In this document: one piece after another, positions 57,839 through 64,000 of the stretch
Layout of the letters: every line of letters begins with the position of its first letter
Numbering within the stretch: position 1 is the first letter of the stretch
From: Prinsepia uniflora
Taxonomy: Eukaryota > Streptophyta > Magnoliopsida > Rosales > Rosaceae
Assembly (NCBI GenBank): GCA_032719365.1
Contig: CM064866.1
Location: forward strand, 78,906,916-78,970,915
Reading direction: 5' to 3'
Length of the DNA: 64,000 nt
Made by a program: the position numbers and the translations under genes
Notes under the pieces: generated by a model
Database searches by the model: none
Told to the model about the DNA's origin: nothing
Seen by the model: only the letters and a program-made list of their open reading frames with translations

Positions 57839-58632
57839 TTGGTGGAGAAGTCGAAGACAACATGATAATACGACGAGATACCATGCACGTGGTGTGGCGT
57901 TGTCAACAGCGGCATATCAAGCGACACTTACCCAACATCTCCAAAGTCTCAATCTTTCCAACAATTCCCCCAATGGGTCCTTCTAAGCCACCGAGCTTCG
58001 AGTTCTTGATTGGTCGTTCTATCTCTCCTGTTAAAGAATTAAAGCCGCAAGGTTGGTGGAGGCAGCGTGGGGGCGTCGAGAAAGAAGAAAATGGTAGATT
58101 AGTAAACGATCTTCCATTTTTTGAGTAAATTTCCAATTCCGCCCCAATTTTTGACACCCCTCTAACAGATTGAATGAGTGATCTAACTCGTGGGGATCAA
58201 AGTGTATTTTGATTGAATAATAAGAATACAGTGCAAAATGAAACTTTAAAAATGAAAATATAGAGCATCTAAGGTAAAAAAAAATATTATAAAAAAATAT
58301 TAACCCTTGATGACATAATTGCAGTAGTAAAACATGCTCACCCTTTTCATTAGGTAAAAGTTGTTTTACAGGCTTCAATGACTTAAGGAGTTACACTACA
58401 TAACTACTACCATATATAACTCTATCGAGCACCACTTCTACTACCCCCAAACTAATACTAACAATTTAATCCATACGCTAACAACGTTAGAAGAAAGTAA
58501 AAAGATTAATAATAATAATGACAACAACAAAAATGAGGAATGCGATTTTCAAGTGATTTCGACGAGAGCTAGTGAAGCTGCAATATCAAAAATTGTATGC
58601 AGCCATCACAAAGCCAGTTTAGACTGCAAACT
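57839..58632. other. Spacer between the Copia element and the RLT-like gene
   Basis: A GC-richer patch at 57,840-58,140 has open frames on both strands. The minus one contains GGLEGPIGGIVGKIETLEML, faintly like a leucine-rich repeat, but it is too short and unsupported to call. The part from 58,300 is probably 3' UTR of the RLT-like gene. Confidence 0.35.
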
Positions 58633-61600
58633 TCAATCACTGTAGTCCTCTTCTGAACTTGCAGAATCCGTGGCATCGTCGTTTCTCATCGTGTCCGGTA
58701 TTTCATCCGAGGCATCACTCATATCTACATCTCCCTCTGAATCTTCATCCCTCACTTCTTCAATGCCGTTATGGTCATCTTCAGAAGCATCCCTCAAATC
58801 CTCCTCACTCCCCCCTTCTAATGCGCCCCCGTTCCATCCGCTGGAGGACCCACCGCCAAATCCAATTTCCCAGTTCCTTTGTTCATATCCTACTGCTTGG
58901 TCATCATCTTCAGATTCCAATGCATCATCTGCTTGTTCATGTTCATATCCCTCTCCTTGTTCATCACCTTTAATGTCTTCCATGTGGATCTTCTCGTCAT
59001 CCCATTCCTCATCCAAGTTTCTCGGTGATTCCCCTCTGCTCTCAGGGCTGCTATGTATGTCGGTCATACGGCCCATAGATGTCCCTTGAACAGCCCTGTT
59101 CTTCATTCGCCTCTTTCTAACGGTTCGGCGTCCCCGTCCACTGCCTTGTCCTTGTGTGCTTCTTCCCACCGATCTAAACCCCTGATTCAGATTCTCATTA
59201 ACCCTACTGTTCTGTCGATTACCACCAGATCTTGAGTTATTCCCTTTTCTCTGCCATTTTTTACCTCTTCCTTGCTCACGACCTCCTCTACCACGTCTAA
59301 AGCTGTTCCGTGCACTTTTCAGGTGACCACTGTTCTCTTCCCTCATCATATGCTCATCGTGGCCTACTTCTGCTAGTTCGGCCTCTCTATCATTCCTCAG
59401 TGGGGCAAGTCTCATAGTGAGCCTCTGAGGACAAGAAGTACAAGTAAGATCATTTAGTAACAACAATATGGTAAAAGTTTGAATAAGCACCCCCAAATAT
59501 CAATTCAACATCTAACATCTATGGCTAGAAAATTTTTGACAAGCCAAAACAATGCCTATCTGAGGCTACAACCCCCAACTCTTTGGATTTATAAGAGTGA
59601 TATTTTTTGGGTGATAACAGTCATGTTTCTCTAAAAAGATGCATGCATTTGAGTCAGTCATGCTGCGGCTGATTCATTTTTAACCTTTATTTTTTAAATT
59701 TTGGGGCAACGTAAATAAGAGCAGAGAGAAGAACAGTTACTCACAGGATTTTCTCCGACTTCCTTTTCCTCATTGGGATCAGCTTTTACATATGTAATTG
59801 ATGAATCCATCTCATGAAGCCGCAGAGCCACAGCTGCAGTGGTGTGTGGTATCCAAGGAAGTACAGGGATTGATCTGCTGTCTAGAAGATCACCGACAAC
59901 ACCCCCCGACTGTTGGCAGGTGCCCAGCGATTCCTCTGTCAGTGCAAAGTTTGATGACAGAAAGTCTCGCTTGATCGCAGTCTCAAGTAGACTCAATGTC
60001 TGCAAAGAAGTGTTTCAAATTGAGCAACTCAGCATATAAAATTAAAAAGTAGAAGAAATAGACAAAAAGTACAATAACCTGTAGAAGTTCCTCCATCGAT
60101 GATGAAGCATTCAGTTTCGCACCCCACATCTTTCGACGGTCTCCAGTCCAAAATGATTGAAGAGCTTCGGGTGGAATGGATACCTGTTGTCAAACAAAGG
60201 TGAGTGATGTAGACTGAATATAATTTAGCTGCCAGGTTGTTAGGCAAACAATACTCAAGGTTAAAGTGAAGCCGATCTCACCTCAACATAAGCAATTATT
60301 GCCTTGAGCAATCTGCTGGACAGGGGAACAGTAGTACATGGGATATGGGAATCACAAGGTGCCAACTGTCTTTTTTCTTTGCATTGAATCACGTGTTCGC
60401 TAAAGTTAAAATTTGTACAGAAAGCATCAAAAGTCTGATGGCAGATATCACAGTGGGAATCTTCAAAGTAATAACAGCTGAGGCAGAAATCGCAAACATC
60501 AAACAGCAGTCTGCACCTCTTCTTCCCATATTTTGTGGCACATAATGTAGAAGAATTCAAGCACTCCTTCCACATCCACTTCTGGAAATCTTGATACCTT
60601 CCCAAAGCAGCCCTTTTCTCAGTTTCATTTCTGTCAAGCTCAATTCGAAAAGAAGAGGAGGTCTCTGCTGTATCAGAATTCAAAGGACAAACAGTCCTGC
60701 CAGGGCTGTCAAAACCTGAAGGGTAACCAGGACTAGAATCCATATCATCCGATTCCTTTTTAACATGGGTTTTACTTGGGGCTGCATTTTTAGGACACTC
60801 TGCACTTTTCCGAACATTCTCCTTGAAGGATGTCTCTATCTTTTGCAACATTAAGCGTAAATGGGATTCCCTAATCCCTCGTGTGTCGAGAGAAGTCACA
60901 AGAATATCAAAGGCCTACACGTAATGAAGAAATGCAAGGTCAAAATCAAATACAATTCTAAGAATTAAACCCAAAAAAGTGTATTGATATGTTACATCAG
61001 AGAACATTTGAAGCACAAGACACCACCATTAGTTGGATACCATGATTGAAGCATCTTAATATCGACTTAGAAGAAAAAAGAAGATATGAAAACTCTTGAA
61101 AAGAAAAATTGAAACAGCAAGTCAAATCTAACAACATAAAATTTGATTCAAGCAAGCAGACGAAAACCTATTACAAATGGATATAAGACACTGCTAAAAT
61201 TAATCACAAGACCCGAATCTTGGTGATCAGTTATCCTTACTGGTCACGAGGCCAGAAAAAGAATAATAAGGAACCTGCTTTGCCACAATTTACTTAAAAG
61301 GGCTGAAAGATCGATGACAGTTTAGCCAAAGGATGAAATGCATTCTGCATAACCAACAGCCAGTTCCATATGCCAATACACGCACAAAACTAACATTCTC
61401 ATGTCACACATGAACGCTGAAACAGATTATAAAAAATGCCAATTTAAATACCTCTTCAGTGTCAATAAGCCTCCAACTTCCATTGTTCATTTCAACAAAA
61501 ATCCTGCCTGCACCAGGATCGCTTCTTGATGCAGATGCAACAAATAGCCAGTACCGATTATGCCTGCGATCTTGACCAAGAGGAAGGGACCTGTATGCAT

Positions 61601-63153
61601 ACATTTCTTCAGCTCTATGTGCGATATATGACTTTAATTGTGAGCGTGACCTTTTTGAGGCATATGCAATTTGCTGAGTCAAAAAGCTATCAGGGCCCGT
61701 GGAAATATCTTGGGATACTAAGGTCCTTTCAAAAGGCACATCATGGAGTTGATTCTGAACAGCTTGTAAGCCATGGATTGACTTTTGATAGTCCGCATTG
61801 CCTGGGGATGCTTCAATATTTCTATTTTCAACATCCAGTATGGGGCTTTGGCCGTCTTCCACTCCAGCAACCTGTGTTTCAGCTTTGCCACCCATAAAAG
61901 GTGGAAAATCTAACTTACCAAAGTTCTCCTCTTTAAGGCGACTTTTATCAAGCTGTGCTTCTGCCCACATTTGCTTCTTAAGGGCATTTGCAGCTTCTAA
62001 GCGATCCTGTTGAAATCTTGGTCTCAAATTTAACACAGATACTAAATCAATACATTGATTTACACTAACGTCAAAGGAAATTTTTACCTCAAGAACAACA
62101 CGGATGAAGTTTCCTTCATTTGCAACACCAATTAAGGCAACAAGGCCATTAAGACGCTCTTCTACACTGAGATCAGAATATTCCCCTTCGGTAAGTCCTT
62201 GAACCCATGACTCACCGGACTTGCTTTCATCAATCTCCATATTTTCTTGGTCATTACTAGAACTAATATCTACATGCGAAACACACTGTTTAGAGGAAGC
62301 ACTGGGACAGTTTGCTTCCTTGGAGGCACCCACGGGGGAAGATAAAACATCCTTGTCAAACTCATTTTTCACATGAAGTGCAACATCATTGCATATATTG
62401 TCCCTTCCATTTTCTGAGAAAGCAATAACTTCATTGTAGTCATCAGGGGATTTCTTTGCAACTAATGGAGTAGTTAATTCATCAACATCTGGATCTTCAT
62501 CAACTTCATCACATTCAGAGTCTTCATCTCTTTCAACCTCGTCATTTTCAACCTCATCAGCATCATCCCTTTCAACATCATCAGGATCTTCCACAGCTAA
62601 AAACCCATTTTCAAATATCTGAATTTTTTTCCTTGCCGAAGAGAGTATATCCTCAGCATCAGCAGGATCCTTTCTGTAAGCAGCTCGTACACGATATGTT
62701 GACGGGGCAATTCTTTCAAAAAGCTTAGTATCTCTAGTCAAAGCAACAGAAATGGAAGCTTCCGGAGTCTTGCTTGTTCTAAGGTCCCGAAGGCCAGATT
62801 TCTTCTTGCATCAAAAGGACAAATAACAGACATTAAAAAAAGAAAATCATAAAAAAGCGGCACAAAAATCCCAATACCAATAGGACTCTATTCTCATCAC
62901 AAGACTCACAACAGAGTTTCGGATGTATTAAATTTAAAAGCACCTGAATCTTGTCTGCAAGTTCTAACACAGTCAGTCCCTTGTTTCCCTCAAGTGAAAG
63001 CACATGGAAAGCTGCAAATTTAACAGTTCCAGGAGTCAACCGGTGTCTAGATTTCCGTGGAGCTAGTAAGCCTTTTTCTTGCATAATTGCAAATGCATTT
63101 TCAGCTGCTGAACCATTGCGGATATTAGAAATTGCATCCTGGCAACCTTTACC
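58633..63153 (-). CDS. RINGLET-like homeobox-DDT protein, C-terminal part (RLT1/RLT2 type)
   Basis: Seven in-frame exons are visible: 63153-62944, 62801-62088, 62006-61452, 60914-60282, 60183-60079, 59999-59745 and 59424-58633, giving 1087 residues to the stop. RLT proteins partner ISWI ATPases (CHR11/CHR17) in nucleosome spacing. Seen here: a HARE-HTH region (SRHRLTPGTVKFAAFHVLSL, LELADKIQ|KSGLRDLRTSKTPEAS, RDTKLFERIAPSTYRVRAAY), an acidic stretch, WHIM-type motifs (LNGLVALIGVANEGNFIRVV; GQDRRHNRYWLFVASA; GRIFVEMNNGSWRLIDTEE), SLDTRGIRESHLRLMLQKIE, and a Cys-rich segment (CDFCLSCYYFEDSHCDICHQ). The tail is long, first Arg/Gly-rich, then strongly acidic (SASSEEDYSD at the end). The homeodomain and DDT domain should lie beyond position 64,000. 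The acceptor at 62,801 could also be three bases earlier. Position 63,153 is the first supported exon base, not the start codon. Confidence 0.9.
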
Positions 63154-64000
63154 CTATAATTACAAGTGGTGGAGTGAGTCTTGCAATCTAAACATAAAAA
63201 TCAAACATAAGAAGAGTTCTAAAATTCTAACGTCTGAATGTAATCTTTTGATTGAATAAAATTTACATAGGAACAGCCACCTTAGGTGGCTTAATATGAA
63301 TATGAAATAAGATGAACTACATAAAATCCCACAAACTATAAAAAATTTCATCCAGGCACCCAAACCATCAAAACACATCATCTAAGTACCCCCGTTAGTC
63401 AATCTACTAGTCAAACCGTTATATTCTTAAGTGGAATTGTTGAGTCAGAATTATATGCTGAGTTGGACTCCACGCAAGCCAAAAATAAATAAATAAAACA
63501 TTGAAAATTAATTAATTGTACAAAATTGTCCAAAAAAAAAAAGAGAAACCAAAAAAAAAAAACTACCTCCCCAACCACAACCTACCCCACCTCCATTCTC
63601 CATCTCCATCTCCACCGACGACCCATGACCTACCTCCCCAACCACGACCCACGACCCACGACCTACCTCAGGCAAATCATCTCTTCTTCCCGCAAAGCAT
63701 CCACACCCACCTCCAAAACAATAATATTTTTCAAAACAAAATATAAAACAAAACCAAGAAAAAGAACCAAGTCAACGGATCTCAAACTCAACTCAAACCT
63801 CTACAGTCGACGCCAACCACCGATCTACCACCAACAACCACAACCGCAACCTGCAAGATCTGGACAAGGGAAGCCTAAAATAAGCCGACCGCACCGTACC
63901 TAAGCCTACAAATGCCACTAATGATGGGTTGATGACACCTCCAAGTTCTAACCCACCACATCTCCGCTCTTTTCTCGACAAACCCTTCATTCCAACCCCT
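63154..64000. other. Intronic region of the RLT-like gene with repeat-like DNA
   Basis: No further RLT exon was found up to the window edge. The stretch 63,285-63,480 and the following C-rich part (63,560-64,000, with CCACGACCCACGACC-type repeats) look like a transposon inserted in an intron. The family was not identified. Confidence 0.4.

Noticed and set aside
57903..58157. Leucine-rich-repeat-like frame on the minus strand
   Set aside because: Only one short stretch (GPIGGIVGKIETLEML) hints at the repeat. No neighbouring repeat units, signal peptide or kinase domain are visible, and an opposing frame of equal length exists.

Overview
This is plant nuclear DNA, almost certainly from a dicot and probably a woody one. 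The evidence is many short GT..AG introns, plant-only gene families (an E6-like wall protein, a cystatin remnant, PPR and RINGLET-type genes), AT-rich spacers and a dense set of plant transposons. The species cannot be named from sequence alone. No bacterial, viral or organellar system was seen.

Left part (1-21,000): a frameshifted cystatin relic is followed by a LINE fragment. Then come an NFD6-like small organelle-targeted protein gene (minus, three exons) and a small plant-specific gene with a 12-nt first coding exon (minus). A long AT-rich spacer holds MITE and LTR debris. Next are an intronless E6-like gene (minus), a four-unit 130-bp tandem repeat, a dead PPR gene (plus), and an intact single-exon gene of unknown function (minus).

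Middle (22,500-34,730): two long minus-strand genes whose exon chains can be read end to end. One encodes a 285-residue protein with a signal peptide, a coiled coil and a C-terminal membrane anchor (nine exons). The other encodes a 1009-residue alpha-glucan phosphorylase with a plastid-type leader and an ACT domain fused to its N-terminus (22 exons). The second is the most interesting gene of the window, because an amino-acid-sensing type of domain sits on a starch/glucan-degrading fold whose active-site surroundings are altered.

Right-middle (35,000-57,850): mostly transposons around one housekeeping gene, a class B DnaJ/HSP40 (plus, three exons). Two very long solo LTRs of one family (37,576-40,488 and 48,811-52,425) have matching 5-bp target duplications. 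Both carry repeated 14-bp hairpin motifs whose paired bases vary together. hAT-like MITEs with near-perfect 8-bp target duplications and a young Copia element reduced to gag plus the start of protease (54,834-57,833) are also present.

Right end (58,600-63,150): the C-terminal 1087 residues of a RINGLET (RLT1/RLT2)-like homeobox-DDT chromatin-remodelling partner (minus). Its N-terminal half lies beyond the window. All coding models come from reading splice sites and frame by eye and carry no transcript support. The genes have no evident functional linkage.
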